A stretch of 64,000 nt of DNA from Cupriavidus sp. MP-37 (GTDB lineage: Bacteria > Pseudomonadota > Gammaproteobacteria > Burkholderiales > Burkholderiaceae), in contig NZ_CP085344.1 in assembly GCF_020618415.1 (NCBI RefSeq), positions 186,001 to 250,000 of the forward strand. The letters run 5' to 3'. Shown piece by piece: positions 50,877-58,637 of this stretch. A model generated the notes under the pieces. The model worked only from the letters and a program-made list of their open reading frames with translations. It was not told the origin of the DNA and did no database searches. The position numbers and the translations under genes were made by a program. How positions within the stretch are numbered: the first letter of the stretch is position 1; the number at the start of each line of letters is the position of its first letter.

Positions 50877-51731
50877 ATGGCAATCAAGACGGTAGGCATC
50901 GTGGGTGCCGGCACCATGGGCAACGGCATTGCCCAGGCCTGCGCAGTAGTGGGCCTGAAGGTGGTGATGGTCGATATCAGCGACGCCGCGGTGCAGAAGG
51001 GCGTGGCCACGGTGTCGGGCAGCCTGGACCGGCTGATCAAGAAGGAAAAGCTGACCGAGGCGCAGAAGGCCGACGCGCTGGCGCGCATCCAGGGCAGCAC
51101 CGCGTATGACGACCTCAAGGCCGCCGACATCGTGATCGAGGCCGCCACCGAGAACTACGACCTCAAGGTCAGGATCCTCAAGCAGATCGACGGCATCGTC
51201 GGCGACAACGTGATCATCGCGTCGAACACCTCGTCGATCTCGATCACCAAGCTGGCCGCCGTGACCTCGCGCGCCGACCGCTTTATCGGCATGCACTTCT
51301 TCAACCCGGTGCCGGTGATGGCGCTGGTCGAACTGATCCGCGGCCTGCAGACCAGCGACGCCACCCACGCCGCCGTCGAAGCGCTGGCGAGGGACCTGGG
51401 CAAGTATCCGATCACGGTCAAGAACAGCCCGGGCTTCGTCGTCAACCGCATCCTGTGCCCGATGATCAATGAAGCCTTCTGCGTGCTGGGCGAAGGCCTG
51501 GCCTCGCCGGAAGAAATCGACGAAGGCATGAAGCTGGGCTGCAACCACCCGATCGGGCCGCTGGCGCTGGCCGACATGATCGGCCTGGACACCATGCTGG
51601 CGGTGATGGAGGTGCTGTACGCCGAATTCGCCGATCCGAAGTACCGTCCGGCGATGCTGATGCGCGAGATGGTGGCGGCGGGCTACCTGGGGCGCAAGAC
51701 GGGGCGTGGGGTGTACGTGTACAGCAAGTAA
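50877..51731 (+). CDS. paaH: 3-hydroxybutyryl-CoA dehydrogenase
   Basis: A 284-residue NAD-dependent dehydrogenase oxidising (S)-3-hydroxyacyl-CoA to the 3-keto form. The Rossmann motif is VGIVGAGTMGNGIAQACAVVGLKVVMVDI. The catalytic histidine block is GMHFFNPVPVMALVELIRG, followed by NSPGFVVNRIL and the C-terminal dimer domain HPIGPLALADMIGLDTMLAVMEVLY. Length matches Hbd/PaaH. AGAGGAAGAC precedes ATG. With IcmF it can link isobutyryl/butyryl-CoA to beta-oxidation. Confidence 0.94.
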   Translation: MAIKTVGIVGAGTMGNGIAQACAVVGLKVVMVDISDAAVQKGVATVSGSLDRLIKKEKLTEAQKADALARIQGSTAYDDLKAADIVIEAATENYDLKVRILKQIDGIVGDNVIIASNTSSISITKLAAVTSRADRFIGMHFFNPVPVMALVELIRGLQTSDATHAAVEALARDLGKYPITVKNSPGFVVNRILCPMINEAFCVLGEGLASPEEIDEGMKLGCNHPIGPLALADMIGLDTMLAVMEVLYAEFADPKYRPAMLMREMVAAGYLGRKTGRGVYVYSK

Positions 51732-51778
51732 GTCGGGACCTGGACCCGCCCCGCTAGCGGGCGGGTCTTGCCTGAGCG

Positions 51779-51817
51779 AGGCCGGCGGCTGGACTTTGAG
51801 TCAGCGCCGGCCTTTTA
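51779..51817 (+). terminator. Intrinsic terminator after paaH
   Basis: AGGCCGGCG (51779-51787) pairs with CGCCGGCCT (51805-51813), an inner CTG/CAG pairing extends the stem, and TTTTA follows. A smaller imperfect hairpin (51744-51766) lies just before it. Confidence 0.82.
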
Positions 51818-51968
51818 CGTTGCTGGCGCCGATGGCGTATCGGAACGCCACATTCCATAACAATCCTGTCGGTTGATTCGGTTAGTCTATTGCACTGGCA
51901 TTGCGCAGGGGCCTGATTGAAACTTTTCGGGATCGTGCGAACAAGGAATTTGTAGAAGACCTCAGTCT

Positions 51969-52120
51969 ATGACTACTGGCGAACTGATTCTGTACACCAC
52001 CGAGGATGGAGGGACTCGGATCCGGCTGCGGGCGAGCGCCTGGCCGCGGACGCTGAGGATGTCGCGGCGCTGGAACGGCTAGAGCAGCAGCTTGACCCTA
52101 CCGTGGTCAAGAAACGGTGA
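51969..52120 (+). pseudogene. Gutted RhuM-like (virulence RhuM family) gene remnant
   Basis: From ATG 51969 the first 22 codons read MTTGELILYTTEDGGTRIRL, the typical start of RhuM-family proteins, but the frame then loses similarity and ends early. From 52034, in a different frame, a charged tail (ERLAADAEDVAALERLEQQL, then DPTVVKKR, stop at 52118-52120) looks like the C-terminus of the same kind of protein. RhuM-like proteins are over 300 residues, so an internal deletion has removed nearly all of it. The rest of 51818-52248 shows no intact gene. Confidence 0.6.
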
Positions 52121-52248
52121 CCATCGCCTCCTTCCCCGGCTCGCCGTAATCCCGCTTACACCGCGTTATATGCCGAAACACTCCGCCGCATCTGGTAACA
52201 GGAATGCGCGGTAGAGTGCACCCATTCCGTTTACGACAACACCGCATC

Positions 52249-52590
52249 ATGGCTCATCCGGTTCTCTTTGCAGCGCTGCTCGCCGGCGTCATGTCCCTGC
52301 TGGCGGCGCGTTCGGCGATGGCGCATGTGGATGTGGGGGTGCATATCGGCGCACCGGTCTATGCCGCGCCGGCGCCGGTCTATGTGGCGCCGCCGCCGCC
52401 CGTGGTGTACGCGCCGCGCTATCACGGCTGGCATGGCGACCGCTATTGGGACGGCCGGCGCTGGTATGGGCGGCACGAATGGCGCGGCCGGCATCACCAT
52501 TACCGGCACCATCATCATCACCGTCACCACCACCGGCATCATCACTACCGTCACCATGGGCGCCACGGGCACCACGGGCACGGCCATTGA
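52249..52590 (+). CDS. Histidine-rich exported protein
   Basis: A 113-residue protein with a signal peptide (VLFAALLAGVMSLLAARSAMA, cleavage before HVDVGV), a proline/tyrosine/valine-rich middle (APVYVAPPPPVVYAPRYHGW) and a C-terminal tail of about 40 residues that is over half histidine, interspersed with R, Y and G. A periplasmic metal-binding role is plausible (Ni, Zn, Cu). No clear ribosome site precedes ATG 52249. The family is not recognised beyond low-complexity similarity to YXWGXW-type repeats. Confidence 0.65.
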   Translation: MAHPVLFAALLAGVMSLLAARSAMAHVDVGVHIGAPVYAAPAPVYVAPPPPVVYAPRYHGWHGDRYWDGRRWYGRHEWRGRHHHYRHHHHHRHHHRHHHYRHHGRHGHHGHGH

Positions 52591-52606
52591 GTGCTGGCGG
52601 TTTTCT

Positions 52607-52632
52607 CCCCTCTCCCGCTCGCGGGAGAGGGG
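52607..52632. repeat. Left palindrome of an IS-split composite REP-like element
   Basis: CCCCTCTCCCGC and complement, followed by GGGGGTGAGGGC and, 50 nt later, GGCCCTCACCCAGCCCT running to 52704, where the IS begins. The matching right palindrome resumes at 54141. Confidence 0.82.
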
Positions 52633-52707
52633 CCGGGGGTGAGGGCAGGCGGCGGCATACCGCCGGTCTGACTTCATGGAGAAGGCTGGCCCTCACCCAG
52701 CCCTTAT

Positions 52708-52720
52708 ATGAACACCGCCC
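52708..52720. repeat. Left subterminal inverted repeat of the IS
   Basis: ATGAACACCGCCC, exact reverse complement of 54123-54135, 3 nt inside the inferred left border. Confidence 0.85.
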
Positions 52721-52984
52721 CGGTTGCAAGGTTTTGGAACCAGCTTGACGTCGCAGGATGGGGCTGCTGCCTTATATCCGGCCTGGAGCGAGTACTTGTT
52801 CTCGCGGGCCACAATGGAAGCTGCTGAGAACCGTCCTCAATCTCTCGCCACGGGCTTGTAAGCCGCTTGGGTTGGGGCAGGTTTGGGTTCCCACGGTCCT
52901 ACCTGTTTCGTCATTGCTGTTTCTTGCCTGTGCAGCCGTGAAGGTTAATCAAGCGCTGGTTAAGGGAAGGTGATGCCCCCCGGC
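52721..52984 (-). ncRNA. Putative bridge/seek RNA region of the IS
   Basis: Non-coding 264 nt downstream of the transposase on its strand; in IS1111-type elements this end encodes the guide RNA. It contains several stem-forming stretches and GGGTTGGGG at 52869-52877, the complement of the CCCCAACCC core in the composite repeats that serve as target. The RNA borders cannot be drawn from sequence alone. Confidence 0.4.
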
Positions 52985-54007
52985 TCAGGCCGGGCGCAAG
53001 CTCACATGTCCGGGATCGTATTGGCGCCCATGGGCCATTAATGCCCAGGCTGTCCGGGCGATCTTGTTGGCCAGCGCCACGACCACCACGTTCTTGGGGC
53101 GCCGCTGCAGCATGGACAGTGCCCAGGCCGGCGGATGTTTGGTGCGCGTGAGCATCGTGCGTCCGGCGTTGACCAACTGTCGTCGCACGTAAGCGTCGCC
53201 GCGCTTGCTGATGTGACCGAGCCGTACGTTGCCGCCCGTGCCGGTCTGCGCGGGAACCAGTCCCAGGCTTGCAGCGAAGGCTCTGCCTGAGCGGAAGGCC
53301 TGGGCACAGCCCATGGTCGCGACCAAGGCGGTGGCGGTAATGGGGCCGACGCCGGGAATCTTCTCCACGATCTGCGCGGCCGGATCAGACCTCAGCCATT
53401 CCTGGAGGTCACGCTCAACCAGTTGGATCTGTTCGTCGAGTTCGCGCAGCGCACAGACCTGCCGCTCCAGCGCGCGCATCAACAAGGGCGGTACGACCTG
53501 AGCGACCTCAGCCCAGCGCTGGCGCAGCTCGGCCCGGAAGGCCAGCCGCCCCGTGCGGAAGTGCAGGCCATATTCGCCCAGCAGCCCGCGCATCTGGTTG
53601 CTCTGCCGGGTGCGCGTCTTGACCAGCCCGTCCCGTATACGATGCAACGAGAGCACAGCCTGCTGCGCTTCGGTCTTGACCGACACGACCGGCATGTCGG
53701 GTTGCCGGGCTGCAGTCCAGATGGCTCGGGCGTCCGCCGCGTCGTTCTTGTTCGTACGCACGAAGGCGCGTACGTAACCCGGGTTGAGCAACACCACTTC
53801 GTGGCCAAGGCTCTGGATCTTGCGCGCCCACCAGTGGGCACCGCCACAGGCCTCCAGTGCGATCTGCCCAGGCTGGCAATTGGACAGGAATTCGATGAGC
53901 GCGGTGCGGCTGAATCGCCGGTTCTGGGGCTTCCCCGTAATGGGGTCTATCCAGTACATCTGGAACACTGTCTTTGCAATGTCCAGCCCATATGTCATAG
54001 CATTCAT
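52985..54007 (-). CDS. IS110-family transposase
   Basis: A 340-residue DEDD recombinase. The N-terminal RuvC-like domain has D in TYGLDIAK, E in IALEACGGAHWWA and D/D in RTNKNDAADARAIW. The C-terminal Transposase_20 domain has the helix-hairpin-helix IPGVGPITATALVATMG and the catalytic serine region GRAFAASLGLVPAQTGTGG. Length and motifs are intact, so it may still be active. The start at 54007 has GAGGAG about 11 nt upstream; Met at 53998 is an alternative. It is the only mobile-element gene in the window. Confidence 0.94.
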   Translation of the reverse strand: MNAMTYGLDIAKTVFQMYWIDPITGKPQNRRFSRTALIEFLSNCQPGQIALEACGGAHWWARKIQSLGHEVVLLNPGYVRAFVRTNKNDAADARAIWTAARQPDMPVVSVKTEAQQAVLSLHRIRDGLVKTRTRQSNQMRGLLGEYGLHFRTGRLAFRAELRQRWAEVAQVVPPLLMRALERQVCALRELDEQIQLVERDLQEWLRSDPAAQIVEKIPGVGPITATALVATMGCAQAFRSGRAFAASLGLVPAQTGTGGNVRLGHISKRGDAYVRRQLVNAGRTMLTRTKHPPAWALSMLQRRPKNVVVVALANKIARTAWALMAHGRQYDPGHVSLRPA

Positions 54008-54122
54008 TTGGGCTCTCCTCGACCTTGAGTGTTGGATCGAACTTTCACTCTGGCACATCGATGCCGTCGGTCAAGCGAGAGCCCCTTTGTTTTCTAGGCC
54101 GCGGCCTGGCTTGGCGGTAGAT

Positions 54123-54135
54123 GGGCGGTGTTCAT
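54123..54135. repeat. Right subterminal inverted repeat of the IS
   Basis: GGGCGGTGTTCAT, exact complement of 52708-52720, 5 nt before the resumed REP-like sequence. Confidence 0.85.
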
Positions 54136-54140
54136 TCCAT

Positions 54141-54164
54141 CTCTCCCGCAAGCGGGAGAGGGAG
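54141..54164. repeat. Right half of the IS-split composite REP-like element
   Basis: CTCTCCCGC and complement continue directly from the CCCT at 52701-52704 on the other side of the IS. The rest of 54165-54229 is empty. Confidence 0.82.
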
Positions 54165-54229
54165 CACGCAACGGTTAGTGGAAGACCGTGGTGCTGTTGC
54201 CAATTGCGGTGGGCAACCGGTTGCAATGC

Positions 54230-54652
54230 TCAGCGCAACAGCACCAACCGCGGCACCGCGTCGGCGCCGCTCCAGACCACGGCGTTCTGCTGGTAGGCCT
54301 GGCCCAGGGCCCGCGCCTCGGCCAGCGGCAGCCCGGGCACCAGGAAGCTCGGTTCGGCCGGCCAGCCATTATCGGGATGCGCGCCGGCGGCCTCGATCGC
54401 GCGCCAGCCCAGCGCGCTCAGATCCTGCGCCAGGGCCTGTTGCCGGCGCGCGTTGGCGGCGTCGTCGCAGCGCTGGCTGAACGGGTTGGCCGCGGTGAGG
54501 AAGGCGCTGCAGTCCACCCCCAGCGCGCGGTGCAGCGCCGCCAGTGCGGCGCTGGGCTGGTCGATGCGCAAGGTCATCGGCGTGTCGCCCAGCACCCGGT
54601 AGTGCGTTTCGCGATACGCGCGCAGGGTCTCGGCGTCGATGGCGCTGGCCAC
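54230..54652 (-). CDS. DUF3293 domain protein
   Basis: A 140-residue protein matching DUF3293: LRAYRETHYRVLGDTPMTLRID, then SAFLTAANPFSQRCDDAANARRQQALAQDL and PAEPSFLVPGLPLAEARALGQAYQQNAVVW. The family is small, cytosolic and uncharacterised. It starts 1 nt after the stop of the Crp/Fnr regulator gene on the same strand, so the two are translationally linked. Confidence 0.83.
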   Translation of the reverse strand: MASAIDAETLRAYRETHYRVLGDTPMTLRIDQPSAALAALHRALGVDCSAFLTAANPFSQRCDDAANARRQQALAQDLSALGWRAIEAAGAHPDNGWPAEPSFLVPGLPLAEARALGQAYQQNAVVWSGADAVPRLVLLR

Positions 54653-54653
54653 G

Positions 54654-55322
54654 CTACTCCCCGTACTGGCGCAGTCCCTCGAGGTCGAGCACCTCGATCA
54701 CGCCATAGTCCACCCGCACCAGACCCTGCTGTTCCAGCACCTTGAGCGCCTGGTTGGCGCGCTGCCGAGAGATGCCGGCGAGCAGGCCGATTTCTTCTTG
54801 CGAAATCTCCAGCGTCTTGCCGATGCCGGGATACAGGTGCTCGTTGAACAGTGACGACACCGCTCGCGCCACGCGCGAATCGATGTCGAGCAGCCGTTCA
54901 TATTCCACCGCCGCAATGAACTGCCCCAGGCGCTCGTTGAACTGCGTCAGCAGGAAGCGCGTGAACGGCAGGCTGGTATCCAGCAACCACTGAAAAGTGT
55001 CGCGCGGCAGGAAGGCGATGGTCGAGCGGCGCAGCGCCATCACGTCGTACTTGCGGATCTCCGACTTCAGCACCGCGCCTTCGCCGAACCAGCCGCCGGT
55101 GGGCACGCCGGTGAAGGTCACCGACTTGCCCGACGGCGATACCGTGGTGATCTTGACGATCCCTTCGAGCACGCCCATCCAGTGCTCGGCCTTGTCGCCC
55201 TTGTGGCAGACGTAGTCGCCCTGGCTGTACTCGTGCACGAACATGGCGCGGCGCACGCGCTCGCGCTGTGCCGGACTCAGGTCTGCTGCCCACACGCAGC
55301 GGTCGACAAAATCGTTCAGCAT
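54654..55322 (-). CDS. Crp/Fnr-family transcriptional regulator
   Basis: A 222-residue regulator with an N-terminal cyclic-nucleotide-binding-like beta-roll (residues 20-115: GDYVCHKGDKAEHWMGVLEGIVKIT, GGWFGEGAVL), a dimer helix, and a C-terminal winged helix with recognition region EISQEEIGLLAGISRQRANQALKVLEQQGLV. It lacks the N-terminal cysteine cluster of FNR. It is divergent from the acyl-CoA synthetase/liv cluster, which it may control; an 18-bp palindrome lies 36 nt before its start codon. Confidence 0.9.
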   Translation of the reverse strand: MLNDFVDRCVWAADLSPAQRERVRRAMFVHEYSQGDYVCHKGDKAEHWMGVLEGIVKITTVSPSGKSVTFTGVPTGGWFGEGAVLKSEIRKYDVMALRRSTIAFLPRDTFQWLLDTSLPFTRFLLTQFNERLGQFIAAVEYERLLDIDSRVARAVSSLFNEHLYPGIGKTLEISQEEIGLLAGISRQRANQALKVLEQQGLVRVDYGVIEVLDLEGLRQYGE

Positions 55323-55358
55323 GGCCTCGCGAAAGCTCCGGTAGGGATTAACCCGGAA

Positions 55359-55376
55359 TTGTCACCGGCGTGACAA
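55359..55376. promoter_or_regulatory. Crp/Fnr-type palindromic operator
   Basis: TTGTCAC-CGGC-GTGACAA: perfect 7-bp arms with a 4-nt spacer, the geometry of FNR-like sites (TTGAT-N4-ATCAA) and close to CRP half-sites. Its location just upstream of the regulator gene suggests autoregulation. The rest of 55377-55602 shows no gene. Confidence 0.7.
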
Positions 55377-55602
55377 CCGGGGGTGTTGGCATGGGCTATC
55401 GTACGATCACAACGGAACCGCGGGTGCCACCAAGGGCACGCCGGGAAGGCAGAAGACGCTTCTCCCGGCCCCTGAAGACAAGGCACAGACGGGCTTGATG
55501 CAATGCGGCAGATGCCGCCGGGCAAAGCAAGCCAAGTATAACGACCGGACCGGCGCTTGACACCGGGCGTGGACCCCCACGCCGGAGGGACAGGAGACAG
55601 CG

Positions 55603-57561
55603 ATGCAGGAATCGTCGGCGACGACCTTTCCGCGATGGCTGCTGGCGCACGCCCAGCAGCGGCCGGACCATCCGGCCTACCGCGAAAAGGATCTCGGCAT
55701 CTGGCAGACATACAGCTGGGCCCAGGCGGCACAGCAGGTGAGGGCGCTGGCATGTGGCCTGGCCGCGCTCGGTTTCAAGCGCGGCATGAACCTGGCAGTG
55801 GTGGGCGACAACCGTCCGCGCCTGTACTGGGCCATGACCGCGGCACAGGCGTTGGGCGGCGTGCCGGTGCCGCTGTACCAGGACGCCATCGCCAACGAGA
55901 TGGTGTACGTGCTCAACGATGCGGAGATCGAGTTCGCCATCGTCGAGGACCAGGAGCAGGTCGACAAGCTGCTCGAGGTCGAAGCGCAGCTGGCCGAGTC
56001 CGGCCGCGCCGTGCGCCACGTCATCTTCGAAGATCCGCGCGGCCTGCTCGACTACGACCATCCGTCGCTGATGTCGTACGAGCGCCTGCAAGAGCTGGGG
56101 CGCGAATTCGACCAGGCCCACCCGGGCTTCTATGACGAGGCCATCGCCGCCGGTCAGCCCGACGACACCGCGATCATCCTCTATACCTCGGGCACCACCG
56201 GCAAGCCCAAGGGCGTATGCCATTCGCACCATGGCCTGATCGGCTCGGCGCGCAACGGCTGCGCCTTCGACAAGCTCAGCGCCGACGACGATGTGCTGTC
56301 GTACCTGCCGATGGCGTGGGTCGGCGACAACCTGTTCTCGTATGCACAGGCGATGGTGGCGGGCTTCACCGTGAACTGCCCCGAGTCGCGCGAAACGGTG
56401 ATGACCGACCTGCGCGAGATCGGCCCGACCTATTACTTCGCGCCACCGCGGATTTATGAAGGCCTGCTGACGCAGGTGATGATCCGCATGGAGGATGCCG
56501 GCTGGATCAAGCGCAAGCTGTTCCACTGGGCCATGGACGTGGCGCGCCGCTGCGGCACCGCCATCCTCGACGGCCAGCCGGTATCGCTCGCCGAGCGCGC
56601 ACGCTATGCGCTGGGCGAAGCGCTGGTCTACGGCCCGCTGCGCAACGTGCTGGGCATGAGCCGCATCCGCGTGGCCTATACCGCGGGCGAGGCGATCGGC
56701 CCGGACCTGTTCCGCTTCTACCGCTCGATCGGCGTGAACCTGAAGCAGTTCTACGGCCAGACCGAGACCTGTGCCTATGTGTGCCTGCAGCCCGACGGCA
56801 AGGTCAAGTTCGATTCGGTGGGGCCGGCCGCGCCGGGCATGGAAATCCGCATCGCCGACAACGGCGAGGTGCTGGTGCGCGGCGTGGGCCTGCTCAAGTC
56901 CTACTACAAGCGCGACGACGCCACCCGCGAGGCCATCAACGACGAGGGCTACTTCATGACCGGCGACGCCGGCGTGATCGACGCCGACGGCCACCTGAAG
57001 ATCATCGACCGCGCCAAGGACGTCGGCAAGCTCGCCGATGGCTCGATGTTCGCGCCCAAGTACATCGAGAACAAGCTCAAGTTCTTCCCGTACATCAAGG
57101 AGGCGGTGGCGTTCGGCAACGGCCGCGACCGGGTCTGCGCCTTTATCAACATCGACTTCGAGGCGGTGGGCAACTGGGCCGAGCGCCGCCACCTGCCATA
57201 CGCGGGCTACGTCGACCTGGCCGCGCAGCCGGACGTGCTGGAGATGATCGGCGAGTGCGTGAACCAGGTGAATGCGGACCTTGCCAACGACCCGATGCTG
57301 GCGGGGTCGCAGATTGCGCGCTTCCTGGTGCTGCACAAGGAGCTGGACCCGGACGACGATGAGCTGACCCGCACGCGCAAGGTGCGGCGCGGCTTTATCG
57401 CGGAGAAGTACGGGGTGCTGGTCGACGCGCTCTATGCGGGCAAGTCGGAGCAGTTCATCGAGACGCGCGTCAAGTTTGAAGACGGGCGCGAGGGCAGCGT
57501 GTCGGCCACGCTGAAGCTGGTCGATGCCAGGCGGCTGCCGGTAGCGGCGCGCGCGGCATAA
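55603..57561 (+). CDS. AMP-dependent long-chain acyl-CoA synthetase-like protein
   Basis: A 652-residue adenylate-forming enzyme. P-loop-like YTSGTTGKPKGV is at about residues 194-205; FYGQTETCAY, EGYFMTGDAGVIDADGHLKIIDRAKD and the C-terminal domain follow. It activates a carboxylic acid to its CoA ester. Placed directly upstream of a liv-type ABC importer, it may activate the imported acid. AGGAGACAG precedes ATG. The substrate (fatty, branched or aromatic acid) is not decided by sequence. Confidence 0.88.
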   Translation: MQESSATTFPRWLLAHAQQRPDHPAYREKDLGIWQTYSWAQAAQQVRALACGLAALGFKRGMNLAVVGDNRPRLYWAMTAAQALGGVPVPLYQDAIANEMVYVLNDAEIEFAIVEDQEQVDKLLEVEAQLAESGRAVRHVIFEDPRGLLDYDHPSLMSYERLQELGREFDQAHPGFYDEAIAAGQPDDTAIILYTSGTTGKPKGVCHSHHGLIGSARNGCAFDKLSADDDVLSYLPMAWVGDNLFSYAQAMVAGFTVNCPESRETVMTDLREIGPTYYFAPPRIYEGLLTQVMIRMEDAGWIKRKLFHWAMDVARRCGTAILDGQPVSLAERARYALGEALVYGPLRNVLGMSRIRVAYTAGEAIGPDLFRFYRSIGVNLKQFYGQTETCAYVCLQPDGKVKFDSVGPAAPGMEIRIADNGEVLVRGVGLLKSYYKRDDATREAINDEGYFMTGDAGVIDADGHLKIIDRAKDVGKLADGSMFAPKYIENKLKFFPYIKEAVAFGNGRDRVCAFINIDFEAVGNWAERRHLPYAGYVDLAAQPDVLEMIGECVNQVNADLANDPMLAGSQIARFLVLHKELDPDDDELTRTRKVRRGFIAEKYGVLVDALYAGKSEQFIETRVKFEDGREGSVSATLKLVDARRLPVAARAA

Positions 57562-57583
57562 GAGCACAGGTGGAGGCAGCAAC

Positions 57584-58546
57584 ATGACACAAGTGGCCTG
57601 GCAAGGCGCCGGCAAGCGCGATTGGAGCGCGGCGGCACGCACCGATGCGAGCGGCGCCGGCGGTGGTGGTGCGATGGCGCCGGCAGGACCGCTGCCCCCG
57701 GCGGGGCTGGCGGATGACAGCGGCGTGCATCCCGGCACGCGCCATGCGCAGCGCACCGGCGCGCAGGCGCGCACCGGCGGCGAGGTGATCCTGGACCTGC
57801 AGCACATCTCGCTGTCGTTCGGCGGGGTCAAGGCGCTAACCGATATCTCGTTCGACGTGTGCGAGCACGAGGTGCGCGCCATCATCGGCCCGAACGGCGC
57901 CGGCAAGAGTTCGATGCTGAACGTGATCAACGGCGTCTACCACCCGCAGCAGGGACGCATCGTGTTCCGCGGCGAGGAGCGCAAGCAGATGCACCCGACC
58001 GCCGCGGCGCGCCAGGGCATCGCGCGCACGTTCCAGAACATCGCCTTGTTCAAGGGCATGACGGTGCTGGACAACATCATGACCGGACGCAACACGCAGT
58101 TCCGCACCTCCTGGTTCGCGCACGCGCTGTGGTGGGGCCCCGCGCGCAATGAAGAGATGCGCCACCGGCAGAAGGTGGAGGAGGTGATCGACTTCCTCGA
58201 GATCCAGTCGATCCGCAAGACGCCGGTCGGGCGCCTGCCGTACGGGCTGCAGAAGCGCGTCGAGCTGGCGCGAGCGCTGGCGGCCGAGCCATCGATGCTG
58301 CTGCTCGACGAGCCCATGGCCGGCATGAACGTGGAAGAGAAGCAGGACATGTGCCGCTTCATCCTCGATGTGAACCGGCAGTTCGGCACCACCATCGTGC
58401 TGATCGAGCACGACATGGGCGTGGTGATGGATATCTCGGACCGGGTGGTGGTGCTGGACTACGGCAAGAAGATCGGGGATGGCACGCCGGAAGAGGTCAA
58501 GGGCAACCCTGACGTGATCAAGGCGTACCTCGGCACTTCGCATTGA
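57584..58546 (+). CDS. livG: LivG-type ABC transporter ATP-binding protein with N-terminal extension
   Basis: A 320-residue ATPase. Walker A GPNGAGKSSMLN, the signature in LPYGLQKRVELARAL (LSGGQ-like, LPYGLQ is usual for LivG), Walker B LLLDEPMAGMN and the H-loop IEHDMGVV are present. It couples ATP to branched-chain-type substrate import. LivG is normally about 255 residues; here about 65 glycine/alanine/proline-rich residues precede the ABC domain. ATG 57584 has GGTGGAGG upstream, so the extension seems genuinely translated. Confidence 0.9.
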   Translation: MTQVAWQGAGKRDWSAAARTDASGAGGGGAMAPAGPLPPAGLADDSGVHPGTRHAQRTGAQARTGGEVILDLQHISLSFGGVKALTDISFDVCEHEVRAIIGPNGAGKSSMLNVINGVYHPQQGRIVFRGEERKQMHPTAAARQGIARTFQNIALFKGMTVLDNIMTGRNTQFRTSWFAHALWWGPARNEEMRHRQKVEEVIDFLEIQSIRKTPVGRLPYGLQKRVELARALAAEPSMLLLDEPMAGMNVEEKQDMCRFILDVNRQFGTTIVLIEHDMGVVMDISDRVVVLDYGKKIGDGTPEEVKGNPDVIKAYLGTSH

Positions 58547-58550
58547 GCGC

Positions 58551-58594
58551 GGTGTTGCTCCCCTCTCCCGCGCGCGGGAGAGGGGAGCAACACC
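58551..58594. repeat. 44-bp perfect palindrome (REP-like single unit) within the liv operon
   Basis: Arms 58551-58572 and 58573-58594 are exact reverse complements, core CCCTCTCCCGCG. It lies between livG and livH, so transcripts must read through it; it may damp expression of downstream genes. Confidence 0.88.
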
Positions 58595-58637
58595 CGGGCG
58601 TGAGCAATGCTGTTTGGTAAGCAAGCAAAGGCAAACC

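Larger units (their letters stand above)
52705..54140. mobile_element. IS110-family (IS1111-type) insertion sequence
   Basis: About 1.44 kb: one DEDD transposase gene on the minus strand and flanking non-coding ends of about 280 and 130 nt. Subterminal 13-bp inverted repeats (ATGAACACCGCCC and complement) are the hallmark of the IS1111 subgroup. The borders are set by where the interrupted REP-like element resumes, so the exact end bases are uncertain by 2-3 nt. No long target duplication is seen, as expected for the family. Confidence 0.85.

Noticed and set aside
52490..52590. CAT/CAC-rich repeat block as a non-coding satellite
   Set aside because: It is the in-frame histidine tail of the exported protein at 52249-52590.
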